Shown here piece by piece: positions 12,861-25,725 of a stretch of 64,000 bases of DNA. Both the position numbers and the translations under genes were made by a program. Positions within the stretch are counted from its first letter, which is position 1; the number at the start of each line of letters is the position of its first letter. The stretch comes from Nageia nagi (Eukaryota > Pinophyta). The notes below the pieces were generated by a model. It did not search any database, was not told the DNA's origin, and saw only the letters and a program-made list of their open reading frames with translations. The DNA is taken from positions 24,242,001-24,306,000 of the forward strand of contig JBITNC010000002.1 of the NCBI GenBank assembly GCA_050084985.1, written 5' to 3'.

Positions 12861-13598
12861 TGTTAGGATTGACTATATAAAAATAAAGTAGAGTGATTAA
12901 ACCTCTATTGGTTTGTAAAAGAATTTTAGTAGACAAATAAGTAATAAAATTATTTACAAAAGAGATGAGATAAGTTTTAATGCGGTTCACCCAATGTATG
13001 CTACATCCATAAAGAAGTTTTCAATATTTTATTACAATTAGCTCTAACTAACTAATAGATATAACTAACAACTTTCTATTGTAACCTTCTCTTTGGTTTA
13101 TAAGGAATATTTCAATATGAAACTCAATTTCTCTTGCAAACACTATTGATCTAATACTTAATTACAATGTAATTCATGTACTTATAATAAACCATTACTA
13201 TCCTATTTTGACTAAGCCTATCTGGAGTAGAAATCTATGCAATAAATTCACCATCAAAAGGGAAACATCAGTTCCAAAAAATGGAATAAAGCAAGAGTGA
13301 GTTTACATGCTTAAAATAGAGCTACATCTTTGGATCATGATTAGCCTACATTAGATTGATCTTGATTTATTGATCAGATTCCTTAAATCTAGTTGCTTAT
13401 GAATATAAAATACAACCAATTTTACTTACCATAGGTTTGATTAATCGATCGAGTCTAGAATGTGATCGATCTACTAATTGTGCTGATCATCCTCCACTCG
13501 ATTGATTGGCCCTAAAAATTGAACCTTTATATGTTGATTGGGAAATAAAAAAAGAAAATCTTCCACATAGCTAATGAATTAGGCTCCATTCCTAACAA
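12861..13598 (-). repeat. 5' LTR of the copia element
   Basis: 738 bp with intact inverted termini TGTTAGGA and TCCTAACA. Homologous along its length to 4757-5512. Expected to hold the element's promoter, but I do not see an unambiguous TATA box. Confidence 0.92.
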
Positions 13599-14319
13599 TA
13601 ATGTGGTTAGAAGTGGGTAATGAAGAGGTGGCAGATAAAATTAGGCAACCATAACCAAGAAATATATAAAATTTAGTGGTGAATTTATTTAAAGTATCTA
13701 CTAGACCATTTTTAGTATATTGTAAAATAAAATGGTATATTAACATAATATAGAGAGGTGGTGTAGTACACATGCTAGTAAAAAAATATAATTTTTTTAT
13801 AAAATGGAATGCACCTTCAAACATGATATCTAAAGCATGCAAGTCATGTAATATTAGATAGGAACAAGGTAGGGAGATCTACCTCTCCAAAGACTCTACA
13901 AATATAGAAACATGAGTTTACCTTTAAAACTATATCAAGAACTCTTTTATGTAGTTTTGAGCAAAGTCTAACTAGAGTTGGCAAACTAAAATAGTTATAT
14001 GGTTGAGTAATATCATATATCTATCTACAAATGATGGAAGTAGTACTCTTAACAAGATGAAATGGCATGTTGGACATACAAAACAATTTGTGGAGTGTAC
14101 AAGTTCTTATATACTCTAAACTCTCCATTTCTAAAAATAATAGAAAAAAACTTTCCACAATTGAAACCATTCAAACCAAGGTAAAAAAAATAAAGAATAT
14201 AGGTTAATCCAATAATATTTACAAACTAAACTTTGTATATTTTTCAATAACATTCAAAAAAATTGCATACAAAAAGAAGATAAGAAAGCTATTCTTACTA
14301 TGATATTACAAAGCTACTT
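13599..14319. other. Stretch between two elements, no recognisable gene
   Basis: Probably internal sequence of the minus-strand element whose primer binding site is at 14320-14337. A minus-strand frame (13842-13579) has no recognisable similarity and its end runs into the copia LTR. Confidence 0.5.
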
Positions 14320-14337
14320 CTTAGAGCCCTGATACCA
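14320..14337 (-). other. Primer binding site of a second LTR element
   Basis: The minus strand reads TGGTATCAGGGCTCTAAG, a good match to the tRNA-iMet primer site. It directly abuts TGTTGG on the plus strand, the expected LTR edge of a minus-strand element. Confidence 0.75.
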
Positions 14338-14774
14338 TGTTGGAAGATCATATAATAGAAAGAATGATCATGCAAGATAACAAAATATGAAAACAAAAGG
14401 AAAACACATGAAAAATCATCATGTATAGTGGTAAAACTTATTTACTTTTATAGAGAGGGAATATCCACTCAAAGCCTTCCTTTTCTTATTCCTCTCATAA
14501 AAATTTATATCAAGATGAATATCCTTCCATTGCATACTACTCCATCCTCTTCTCTTTATAAGAATATGCTACAACTCAATATGAAAGCTATACAAGAATT
14601 TCTTATATAGAGAAGCTTACAAAGGACATCTCATTAGCTGGGGCCCACATGGATAATCCTTATTTTAATAAGTGATTATTCCATAAATCTTTGCTAAGTA
14701 TTCATCCTCTAATACTTATGCATCATAAATACCCCAATTGTATTACAAATTCTAATAAGGTTTTAGTTCCAAGA
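14338..14774 (-). repeat. Probable 5' LTR of a minus-strand element (right edge uncertain)
   Basis: Starts TGTTGGAA next to the primer site. A possible partner terminus TTCCAAGA lies at 14767-14774, which would give an LTR of about 437 bp. However, those bases could equally be the start of the copia gag fragment that follows. No second LTR copy was found. Confidence 0.45.
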
Positions 14775-15570
14775 GCCAAGGAAAAGGCTAAGAAAGTAGA
14801 GCTAATGTGTCTAAGAAAATAGAATTCCAAATAAGAAAGATCTTTATGTTACCATTACAAGAAACTAGGTCATTTTACATGAGTAAAATGTTCTTAATAA
14901 AGGAAAAACTAAAGAAACAAGAGGACCAAAAGAAAATATTATTGGTGAAATAGATGAAGATGATGAAAAACTTATGTTATTGGCAAGTAACCAATCTAAA
15001 ATTATTTTCATGAAGTTTCAAACATTAAATCGAGTTTTTCCAACCATGAAATAAGAAAGAATGAGTTCAAGATTTGTCACATGAATACACTTTGTGTGAC
15101 TAGAAAATGAGTCAAGGAAGTGGACACTAAGCATGGAAATAAGAAAAAATCTTAATTCATCCTATAATCTATATATTAAATAAATATTCCTAATGTGCAG
15201 TAGCTTGCAAAAAATAACTATGAGATAACCTTCAAGAAAGATGATCTTGCGAAGGTTGCATGCTTCATTTTGGAATATGTCAAATTATGATAATGGTTCC
15301 TATGAGCTTTTAATTTTCTTTTGAGGTTAGGGAGAAATGGAGTTAGTTTGTATTGAGTAACCATGCAAACATTCAAGTTGGTTATGGCAGTTGAGCTTTG
15401 GACACCCAATTTCTTTAGTTTTAAGATAATGGCCATAAAAGAATAGATACTTGCATTACCATTCATTAAAGAAAAGAACAATATTTGTAAAGCATATGCT
15501 TTAGGAAAGCATGCTAAATAGAATTTTCTTGATGGAAAGGCTCAAAAGGAATCTAAAATACTATATCTTA
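14775..15570 (+). pseudogene. Ty1/copia gag to GAG-pre-integrase fragment
   Basis: On the plus strand, about 14845-14900 encodes a worn CCHC knuckle (LCYHYKKLGHFT followed by VKC). It is followed by an acidic stretch (EIDEDDEKLMLLASNQS), as after the knuckle in copia gag. About 15390-15570 reads as GAG-pre-integrase: FGHP, then IKEKNNICKAYALGKHAK and FLDGKAQKESK, across a frameshift. It stops abruptly near 15570. It is of a different copia lineage from the 4757-13598 element. Confidence 0.75.
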
Positions 15571-15710
15571 TGAACATTGACTTATGAAAATTGTCATAAT
15601 ATTCCTACATCACAAGATATTACAAAATGTTTGTATACTCTGATACAATATTTTCAATGATATTATTCATAGATTTTTTTTATTCCATATTATATTAGGT
15701 GTATATATAG

Positions 15711-15742
<32 letters not shown>

Positions 15743-16534
15743 TAAAAAAAAAACTCTAAATTTAACTAATTATTAAAAATTATATTTACAAAATAAATTT
15801 AAAAAATATATATTATCCAATTCAAAATAATACTTCTATTTAATCTCTTTATTACAAAATTAAAAATCTATTCTTTTTTTCAAATAAAAAATAAATCCAA
15901 TCTCAATCAAACAATAATAAATAAATTTACCATAATTAAGTTATCATCACCCTACTATATTGTGTGAATTAGCTAGGTCAATTTTGAAGAAGTACAAATA
16001 AGGAAACAAAAAATAATGACTTCTACGTATGTCATATTTATGTAATGTGACGTGGCGACAGGTAGTTTGGCCGTCAAAAAGTAAGGATTATGTGCGCTTG
16101 TAATTCTTACCAACTCCACTCAACATCTAAGCGAGTTTGACCTCACTCTCTAAACTATTCCCACACATGTGAAAAAAATGTAGCCGGTTAGGCACATGAC
16201 ACTCATCCATTATTAAAACAGCACCATCCTTCATCCTTATTTTATTAATATTGTCATTTAGAAGTTTTCAACCAAAGTGTTTCTAGAGCGAGGTACTTGT
16301 GCCCTCTATTGCATCAATTTTATTTTCTTATCCAAATTTTTTAAATATTTATTTTGTTATCCCTACAACTTTTACTTCTTTTAGGTTTCAAAAATTTAAA
16401 CTATTTGAGATATTGATGACTTTGCTTCACCAAACCCAAGTTTAAGATAAATAAGAAATTGATCAACTCAAGGTTGTTATAAAGATGATTGTAATTATTT
16501 ATTATTTTTCTTTTTTATGTAAATTCTTCTTTAA
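15571..16534. other. Non-coding stretch with microsatellite and promoter-like patch
   Basis: Holds (GT)5(AT)11 at 15711-15742. Then comes a GC-richer patch at about 16020-16200 containing TACGTA and TGACGTGGCG, which resemble ACGT-core bZIP sites. Position upstream of the relic at 16535 makes an old promoter possible but unproven. No coding similarity. Confidence 0.5.
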
Positions 16535-17278
16535 TACAAAAAGAAAGTAAACATCAAAGAGGGCTCTCTTGAGAAGAATGCAACAAAGATGGAGTAGGGT
16601 AAAAGAGCTAGAGTGGAAGTGCTAGAAAATGTCTCTTATAAGACAAGCTATGGGAGAAAAAGAAGTGCCACAAAAAGATGGAATATAGAGGGGAAGGGAG
16701 CATTAGAGAAGGGGTTAAATAAATGTAAATAAAAAAATAAACAAACCTTAGGTGAAAAGGAGGTTGCAAAGGTAAGAACAAAAGGTCCAAAGGGGGAGCC
16801 AAGGGTTCTAAGTATAAAATTAGGTGAAGAAATCTGTAACAAGGTAATAGAGGAGAAAAAAATAATGTTCAAAGGGGTCACAATAATAAATTTGGAGGAA
16901 CAAACTCCTCTAGAGGAATTCAAAATTAGGGAAACCAAGAAGAATCTAAGTAAAGTATCAAAAAGTTTGAAAAAGAGGGACATCAAGATGAAAGAAGATA
17001 CCCTTGACAAACCAGAATGTGTACCAGCCACTGATGAGGGAATAAATAAATTAAAGATAGTACTAGAGGAAATAATGGAAGCATAGAAGGTTAAAGATCC
17101 AATACCTCTCAAAAGATCCTTTAGCACCAGATTTCATAATGAGATGCTCGCAAAAGCGAGACTGAGGATCAGATCCTGAAGCCAGAAATATGAGGAAGTC
17201 AGAAAGAACCTTGGCTTTAAAGAAATAATGTCAAGGAAAAAGTATTTCAATCTATATAAGTTCAACTATGAGAAGTAA
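16535..17278 (+). pseudogene. Lys/Glu-rich coding relic, family not recognised
   Basis: One frame runs 241 codons from about 16553 to the stop at 17276-17278 with no frameshift and only four internal stops (TAG 16595, TAA 16730, TAG 17084, TGA 17177). All four could come from CAG, CAA or CGA by C-to-T change. The product would be highly charged, with patches such as KVRTKGPKGEPRVLSIKLGE, MFKGVTIINLEEQTPLEEF and RSFSTRFHNEMLAKARLRIR, and low in Cys and Trp. The opposite strand also has open frames, but they are low-complexity shadows. The even conservation of one frame argues for a real ancient coding sequence; I cannot name it. It could be a retroelement accessory region or a host gene copy. 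Confidence 0.55.
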
Positions 17279-19979
17279 AATTTCATTTCCTTGAAATGAA
17301 AAGAAAGCAAATTGACTTTTTTTGCTAGAGAAGGTACCTTTTATTAAAGTTTCTTGTGACATCCATGTAACACATCCTCTTATTCTATACATCCAAAACC
17401 CTAAATTTTAGACCTAATTTTTTCTTGATTAGTTTTAAACACTCAAATGATCTAGGAATGGATTCAGATGATCCATATGAGCTTGTCAATGCTATTAGCT
17501 AGTAAGCACCCACATGGCAAGATTAGACAAAGTTTGGATTATCCAACCCTGATTAAATCTCTTTTGGTGTTCACTCCACAATGCTCATCCCATAGAGGAG
17601 ACACCTTAAATGTGACCCCACCATTTCCACTTCATGAACTATGTAGTAGACATTTTGGACACAACATAGTGGTTTCCTACTTGGGGCCCATATCACCTAA
17701 GAGAACATACATCCACTAGGTTACACATCCTCACCCAATGATAACCCTCCAACTCACAGGAACAGATAGTTTTTCCTAGGAAAACTTCTTTATCTACGGA
17801 AATATCATTGCTTATGGAACAATCATCATACTCGTATGTACTTAACTGCAAGTAATATGACTACTAAATTACATTCACCTGGTAACCATAGTTTTATCAA
17901 CTACTATCCTCATTTGACACCTTATCGAGGATTCGAGATACTAGCCTACCCATATCTATCGGTTAAGCTCTCCATGGAATCCAACATCCTCATGCCCATA
18001 TATTGGGGAGCCATGGGTATTGAAATAATACCCTCGAGTGGTTTGTATAGTCTAATTAAATTTTAAACAAGGTTATAAAATAAAAACCACCCATGACCTA
18101 ACGATACCATATCATATGTAGGAAGACTCAAAACAACATGTTTAGAAGTCACACAAGATATCTAGAAGTATTATAAATATCCCATATACATAGTACTACG
18201 TAATGAATGCTACTTTACAAAAGTCCTCATATTACTATTTAGTAACGTGCCTTGAGATGACACTAATGTCAGCTACTACTATAAAGGAAGTGCGACATGA
18301 AGTGGTCCATACTTAAGGAATATTCTTTTGGAATGTCATTTAGCGAGGGAAATTCAACAAATGAATATTCTACATTGTTTTCCTTCATTATCGATTCTAT
18401 ATAAAAGTCTCCATTTTAGTCGAATCAATTTCTTAAGGGTAACTCCTTCATCTAGGTTGTTGTCGAATTTATCTTTCACTCATATTTATAGTCTAAGATT
18501 GAATAGGTATTTGTAAGTTGATACACCTCTATAATTGATTGATGAACCTTAGGGACATCACTATTATTAATATAAGGTTTTCTTTTGTCACTATTCAAAA
18601 CAAATCCTATTTGATTCGTTATCATTTCTCCTTAACCAACTATCCAATTATTTTATAAATCATCTCAAAAGGTAACATGTACTAAGGTGTAAAGTATCTA
18701 TCATAGTATTTCATTTACTTCTAATTCGATCCCTTTCATTACTCAAGATTCTTTAAGATCTCCTAAATTATTTTCCATTAGAATTACCTTATAATAGGTT
18801 GGACTTATGTATTTCTTTCAATGTGTTTTAAGTTAACTTCTAGAACTCATATGCAAGTCTTAGGATTAATAATTTGAAACCTTAAATGTTTGAGTTATCT
18901 TTGACATAGTGTCACTTGTATTTGGCATCTCTTCTTTATATAGTATGAGTTATTTTTTGTTTGATACCATACTAGGGCAATGGGATTTGTACTCATTTAG
19001 GTTAGAAAAATACATTTAGGAATCACATTCTACTAATATTTTATTATTTTTTTGTTCTATGGTTAACTCATTAAAGGCCTAAGTATTATTTCATTTTATA
19101 AGGATATCATTTGTTATCCTTAAACCCATACTACTTCACATTTCATATTTACCACCTTTATATGGAATTATCATTGGAGTTCCTACATTAGTATTAAAAA
19201 AGCATACTAAAGAGTAGATTATACCCATCTAGTTATAACTTAAGGGTTTTCAAGAAGTTTTTACCAGACTTGTATTCCATATTATTATCGCTTGAAGATA
19301 TCAAGGTACATTAAATGAAAATATACCCTTATCATTTATAAGAGGGTTCCTTTACAATTCAAAACTAAAAATTGCATGGAAATGAATTCAAAGCTTGATC
19401 TTCATCTTTATTCTTTGTAGTAGATCTTTCTTCGACCTTCTAATATAGAATCTTTGTCTTCATCTTTTGATCTTCTTCCATGGTTCAAAGGAGATTGGTT
19501 CGAGTACTAAGAATGGTATAGATTTTAAGAATCAGGACAACCCTTTTGTAAGATCTATGACCATAATGCCATTAACTCATGATATTTTATTTCTTGGATC
19601 TCAGGAGGTTTATAGTACCTCTCAAGGGTCACCTCCCTTCCTTGATCCTTTGATAAATGCATATGTAGTATTTTCAATTAACCATATCTACTCTTGCACT
19701 ATACTAATTTTATTCAAACTATTTATATATCAATTTACTTTAAATAGGAATGCTCTAATATTATCTTGAAATCATTAAAACTCATTTCATATTAATATTA
19801 AGTGGAATTGTATACTTACCCACTAATCTATTATTCTTAAATTTTCATTTTTCATTGTGGATTACCTAATAGAGGAGATAAATCAAATCTAACTGCCACA
19901 TAATCGACCAATCAAGGGTGTAGCAAGTGTATGACATCAAATCCTATCAGAATGAATTAAACAACATGTTTGGATGATA
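17279..19979. other. No recognisable gene; possibly LTR-derived
   Basis: Open frames at 17468-17719, 17836-18066, 18328-18516 and 19467-19769 (plus) show no family resemblance and look like chance frames in a CT-richer stretch. The composition, a TATA-like motif near 18280 and the long non-coding character would suit a long LTR, but I could not find its termini or a partner copy. Confidence 0.5.
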
Positions 19980-21000
19980 TCAATGACTCTTCAAAGTTTG
20001 TAGAGGCCATATGTTGACCTTCAAATAGAAACAAATTTTATTTTAGGGGTTCGATTTCTATGTGATCCATGGCATGAAACATAGATTTGCTAGGGAAGAA
20101 CATGAACTTTATAGCTTGGTAGATCTCCTCAACATTTTCTATCTGGGAAACATTTCATATGAGCAAATGTGAATTCTCTAATGGCCAAAGTCCTTAACTA
20201 ACATCTATCAGGGTGAAATCGTTCAATGTTAATATGTGGAGTGAAGGTGTTAAGCTTCTAAGAATGATAGTCTTTCAAAGAGACTGTGAATTATTTAACA
20301 AAGTTTCTATTCAAATTACAATCTCATGGAATGTAAATGTCAATGGGTGAGGCTAATTTTTGCAACCTTTGCTAGCATTCTCGGTATATACCACCACCAC
20401 ATGAACTCAAGAAGGGAATATGGAGGTCCATCACTAAGTAGTTTAAAATGATTGCTCAATGGATGTTGTGGTTGTGAGTGCCTAAGAATTGTTTGATGGG
20501 ATTCATATTGTATATCTATTTCTTATACTCAATGATGACAAGAAACACATAGAATGGGTTAAAAAGATACTAGGATAAACAAGCATAGCACTTATTAATA
20601 TAACCAAACTCTTAAATCCTTAGCAGCATTTTACCAGCGTATGCCTTTATAGGGGCTTATGGTGATCCAATAAAGCATAATTAAAAATGGTTACTCATTG
20701 AATGTGGTGATTGTATATGCATGTATATGCATTACGTGAGGATTACACAAGGTATGGAAATTGTTTGATAGTGCATAAAATGGGTTTTCTAAAAGTATGC
20801 TACAATTTTTAGGAACAAAGTCATACACTGAAATCTTTTCCAACACTCTTTTCAGCATGTGACTTCATGGGAGTTATAATAAGAAGATTTAGAGATCTAT
20901 CCAAGAGCAGTTAAATATTTTTTCTTGAATTTTATGGTTGTGAGTTCTGTACATGAGAGAAACATTTTATGAGATATAATATCTATCTCCAAGATCAATA
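19980..21000 (+). pseudogene. PPR gene relic
   Basis: Reading across frameshifts on the plus strand, PPR signatures appear in order: RDCELFNKVSIQITISWN (about 20288-20340), a TFASILPAC-like block followed by MEVHH (about 20365-20440), MDVVVVSA (about 20464), IKNGYSLNVVIVYACI (about 20680-20730), WKLFDSA and FSNTLFSACDFMGVI (about 20838-20885), then LNFMVVSSVHERN (about 20920-20960). These match the alternating P, L and S repeats of plant PLS-class PPR proteins, in the same style as the fragments inside the CACTA element, though the copies are not close enough to call a direct duplication. Very decayed. Confidence 0.7.
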
Positions 21001-21079
21001 TGTACACAATACAGTAAAGTAAAGAGACAAAGAAAGACTAGCAATTTCCTCCAAGGCATAGACTCCCATGACCAACTCA

Positions 21080-22333
21080 TGTTACGAATTATTTGACTAG
21101 TCTCATCAAAATATCACAAAATACATAATACTCTTTACTTGGGACTTCCCACCAATATATTTAAATTAAAAAGAAAAATACCACACTTCTTTACTTTTTA
21201 AAGAAAAAATAAGATACCAACCATCACATGCAATATGTCAAATAAAACAATTAATAAGTCCCTTCAAATGATACAATACTTCTAATCAACAATTAATTTT
21301 ATAAACCTTTATCAAATAACCCTTTCATAAAACTTATTGAATAACATCAAACAAAACTATTTTAACTAGGTATTTTAGATTTATTATTTAAAATGCAAAA
21401 GAATGCACTTGGACTTGAGAAAGGGAGAGACTTCTTTTCATCGCATAACTTTACACCCAAGCTTGAGAATACCAATAATTAAATGATAGTAGATAGGTAT
21501 TTTTCTTAATGTTCCATCCTCCTATTTATAGCCAAGGAGGTTTCAGTATGTCCAAATGAATGTTTACTCATCCTTCAATAATTTATGTGGTAGGTTTTAT
21601 TAAAGTTGTTGATAATGGTAGTGGCATTTAATGCCTTGGAACCTTTTTTATTAACTGAAAAATTAGTGCCAACTATTGCCCATACCTAACACAAAGAAAT
21701 AAAATAAGTAGGGTCATAACTCAATTATTTTTATAAACCATTAAATATCTTGTAACATCACAAAGTGATCTTAGTCCTTTCTTAACTATAATTATTTTAA
21801 TTTTCATTTTAATTTACTAAAAACTATAATTAAAAATTCAAATTTAAAATAAGGGGATATTCCTTGCCTTCCCTTTTCAAATTTAAATTACAAAAATTCA
21901 TAATAGGAAATCAATCACACATCTTACCTATGATGGTCTCCTCATTTTGCAAGATAAATTGTTAATCCATACACATCCACAAACACACGTTCATTATGAA
22001 AATTGACATTCATGACTAATTATTTTACCATGCAACTACATGATCTACGATGGTCATTAGGGTTTATCAATGAATCAATGCCAATAATTTGCTCACTCTT
22101 ACCCTTCCATTCCTATCACCAAGTCACTCTTGATTCCATGGGTTTTTTCCACACTTTCCATCTTGATTTAACCTATGATCTATGTCAAAACATCTTGAAT
22201 CCAACATCAAACTGACACAAATAAAATATATCATTAATCTAAATTTATCATCACATAGCTTAATTCAAATTGAATCTCATTAGGACCTCAATGGTACTCA
22301 AGTTTTAAAAGTGCAATTGGGTGCATCGTAACA
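21080..22333 (-). repeat. Probable solo LTR with TGTTACGA/TCGTAACA ends
   Basis: Left end TGTTACGA, right end TCGTAACA: perfect 8-bp inverted termini with the TG...CA rule, 1254 bp apart. The minus strand contains CTATAAATAGGAGG (about 21518-21531), a good TATA box, which sets the orientation. No PBS or PPT adjoins it and no second copy is in the window. Flanks actca and atcca match at three of five bases, a possible decayed target duplication. The interior has no coding content. Confidence 0.6.
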
Positions 22334-23779
22334 ATCCATTTTCTAGTTTGACAATGATGTGGTTATGTTAGAAGTAGGAGTAGTTTATTTTTTATGATAT
22401 CATTAAATAGGGATATGAATCGCATGTAGTAATATGGCTTAGTCCTTTAGTTAGCATTTAAAAGTTATTAGTGTTTTAGTTGTAATCATTGGAAATGGGC
22501 TTTTTAAGAAGGCTTCATTGAGCATTAAAGGTAGAATACTCCTCAATTTGAGTATGAATGGGAGATTGCAACAAACTATCTAATGTAAACAACCTGAATA
22601 TTGTGATACTTTTGATGAAATTAACCTTGTAAAGGTTTGTGAAGACCCTTATAAACTTCACATTTTTTATTGATACCAAATTAACCCATAAATATAAAAA
22701 AATCTTCTTTAATACATATTATTCTTTTAAGTATTCCATCTTCTTTTATCTTAAAATTCAAAAATAATGATTTTTTTTATTTGTTTAAGCTTAGAGTTAT
22801 GATCGATTGTATCCACACCATCAAAATCCACTTGGGAGATGATCTTGATCTCATCTACACCTACCATCAACTCAATAGGATTTTTAGTATCTTTCAACTT
22901 TTAAGAGCAAAGAGTTTTGAACTTGGACCTCCCATATTTGAGAGATTTGAACTATCCACCTCTGCAACTATCCTATATGTCAATTCATAGAAATTATGAA
23001 TTTGAAATCCAATCTACCAAATTTGATAATTTAAGAAATTATTTATTTAATTTTTACATGATAATATATGGAAAATATAAATTCATCATTAATAAAAGAT
23101 CAATTAACTCAAAGAGAAACTTAATAATATTATGAAGATGAATGCAATTATTTATTCTTACTCTTTTAATGTGAATTATCCCCTAAGATGCATCATTATT
23201 AAGCATCCCATCTCCTTTTACCTTGAAATCCTAAAATTATGAACCTATAATCCAACCCATCATACTTAACAATTTAAGGAATTATTGAAAAACTTCATGT
23301 CAAACTATTATGTAAAAACCCTTCAAGTTACACCCTTTATGGTATACAAATTATTTTTGATGAAAAAGCCTTTATATTAAAATATAATCACTTTTATAAT
23401 AAAAATAAGTGGATAAAACCACAACTAACCTAGGGTGAAAAAAGAAAATCTTAGGTTAGGAAAGTGCATCAACATTATCACGCTAGCCTACAATCTACTC
23501 AAAAGCTTAGAGATCCCCACCTTTTAGCTAAAATTGGTGGATTATAGTATGATATTCTTAAAGATCTAGCCCAAGATAATGGTATCTAATGTTTACTTTC
23601 ATTGATATTTAGAATAAGTTTTAGAAGAAGTTTCAAGGGAAACTCTACTCACAATACATGGAACATTTCCCTAATTTTCAGGAGAGAGCACAGATGCTCC
23701 ACCTCTATTGCCACTTTTTATATCTATAAACAAATATGAACCCATACATAAAAATATATGACCAATTATAAAAAATTAT
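22334..23779. other. No recognisable gene
   Basis: AT-rich. Two diverged copies of a block (ttcc/catcttcttttatcttaaaatt... near 22735 and 23208) suggest an old local duplication. Frames at 22781-23135 are not similar to known proteins. The gypsy relic begins near 23780. Confidence 0.5.
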
Positions 23780-25725
23780 GAATACATTAGATATTGTGCA
23801 TTGGTATGGGTAGGGGTTGAAGTGTTTCGAGGGTGCCAATTATCTCACCCTTTTGTTGTTGATAAACATCACATTCAAAAATAAATTTCATATCTTGTTT
23901 CATTCCAATATAGTAAAAAGATCGAGCCACTTGTTTATATGTCTTCAAAAACTTGGAGTGTCTTGTAAACAAAGCAACATGTAAATCTTGAAGTGTCACC
24001 TCATGATGAGAAGAATTAAAAAGTAGTGGAATCTAGCCTTTGAACTGAATTATCCCATCATGCTAAGAAAAGTAAGGTTCTCTAGTAAGGTCAATTTGAA
24101 GTTATTGAACCAATGTATGAGTAGAGTTATCATGGAGTCATTCTTGTTTAAACTAATCTAGACATTAGAAAACTAGGGAGGATATGGTTAAAAGTCCCAT
24201 AAGCTCCTTGAATTTTTAAGAAAGGGCATCAACAATCACATTTTCTCTATCCTTTCAATTTATGATCTCATTACCCAAAAGCTTAGTGAACCACTTTTAT
24301 TTTTTAGGGATTGCGATTTGTTTTTCCATGAAATATTTCAAACTATGATGATCTGTTTGAATGATAAAATATCAACCACTAAGATATGGCCACCATTGTT
24401 GAACAATGTGAATAGTTGCTAATATTTCTTTTTCATATGTGGATTTGGCCAAATTGTTACCTGATAAAGCCTTGTTGATGAAATATAAGGGTCATCCCTC
24501 CTATATAAAAATGAATCTAAGTCCCACTCTGAAAGCATCTCTCTCAATAATAAAGGTTTTTGAGAAATTAGGCATTGCCAAGATTAGGGTAGAACACATA
24601 GCTTCTTTTAATCCATGAAAAGATTTTTTAGTAATGGAAAAATAGATAAAAGCATTATTTTTTAGTGAAGTTGTTAGTGGGGTTGCAATCTTTCCATAAT
24701 CCTTCACAAATTTATGATAATACCTAGTTGATCCTAGGAATCCATGTAACCTTTTGATTAACTTAGGGAAAGGCCAACTCTTCATATTTTCAACCTTCAA
24801 AGGATCAACCTTGACACCATATTTAGAAATAATGTGTTTAATATACTTAATCTCCTTTCATCCAAAAGAATATTTGAAATGCTTGACATACAATTAATGA
24901 TCTTGGAGAGTTTGTAATATCTCATCTAAGTGAGATAAATGATCCTCCCAATTCTTGTTGTAGATCAAAATATCGTTGAAGAAAACCAAAATAATTTTTC
25001 TAATACGAGGGAGAAATAATTGAATCATTAGACTCGCTAAGGTATAAGGAACATTAGTAAGACCAAATAGAATTACTAAAAACTCATAATGACCTTCATG
25101 TGTACAAAAAATAGTATTTAGAATATATTCTTCATAGAGCCTGATTTAGTGATACAAAAATTACATATCTAGTTTAGAAAAATATTGAGTGCCATGTAAT
25201 TCATCCAATAATTAATCAATGATCAAAATAGGGAACTTATCTTTGACTGTGAGTTTTTGAGAGCTTGAAATTTGATTCACATGCACCTATACCCATCCTT
25301 CTTGTGGACCAATAAAGTAAGAGAGGAGTAAGGAATTACACCAGGTTGAATGATACCTACTTCCAACATATCATGTAGGAATTTTTCAATTTCATTATTT
25401 TGTAAATATGGATAGTAATAAGATCAAATATTGGGTGGATGACTTTTTAGAATAAGATAGATTGTATGATCATTAGGGAAACATGGTGTCAACCCTTTTG
25501 ATCTTGCAAAAATAACTTCATAGCATATCAATAATTATTGTAGTTCTTCCAGTTCAACATTTCTATGCTTGGTTAATTGAATTAAAATCAATCATATGAC
25601 CATTCCTTTTCCTATCTTTCAAATAAGCTTCTCCATACATTGGTAACTAATAATTTGTGATGGTCCTAAGTGTAATCCTTTAAGAGTATATTTGTGTTCC
25701 CCAACTATGAATTGCATCCAAAGTT
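23780..25725 (-). pseudogene. Ty3/gypsy pol relic, 3' half: reverse transcriptase, RNase H, integrase start
   Basis: On the minus strand: the linker between protease and RT starts directly at 25725 (FIVGEHKYTLKGL). RT follows, with IPYSSLTLLVHKKDGYRCM (about 25330), the catalytic block FFNDILIYN in place of F-D-D (about 24980) and the thumb region KLIKRLHGFLGSTRYYHKFV (about 24760-24700). RNase H comes next (about 24540-24200). The integrase zinc region is QVARSFYYIGMKQDMKF (23999-23787). Frameshifts and stops break it. The first Asp of the RT catalytic pair is Asn here. The upstream half (gag-protease) of the same element is at 42330-42891; see findings. Confidence 0.92.

Larger units (their letters stand above)
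4757..13598 (-). mobile_element. Ty1/copia LTR retrotransposon, complete ends, decayed, interrupted by a CACTA element
   Basis: The element reads on the minus strand. Two homologous LTRs bound it (4757-5512 and 12861-13598). The LTR termini are TGTTAGGA...TCCTAACA, best kept in the right copy. Inside the 5' LTR lies a tRNA-iMet type primer binding site (12851-12858); inside the 3' LTR lies a purine tract (5513-5525). Between them the order is gag, GAG-pre-integrase, integrase, reverse transcriptase, RNase H, as in copia elements. All of it is broken by stops and frameshifts. A 3344-bp CACTA transposon splits the integrase region. The 5-bp flanks (gtgat and ataat) do not match exactly, so the target duplication has decayed or an edge is off by a base or two. 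Confidence 0.93.

Noticed and set aside
13579-13842. Minus-strand frame of 87 codons
   Set aside because: Runs into the copia LTR edge and has no similarity; chance frame.
16608-17127. Minus-strand frames of 64 and 159 codons
   Set aside because: Mirror images of the Lys/Glu-rich plus-strand relic; the Phe/Leu/Ser-rich product is what the complement of a purine-rich strand gives.
17468-18066. Two plus-strand frames of 76-83 codons
   Set aside because: No domain, no continuity between them, and composition like surrounding non-coding DNA.
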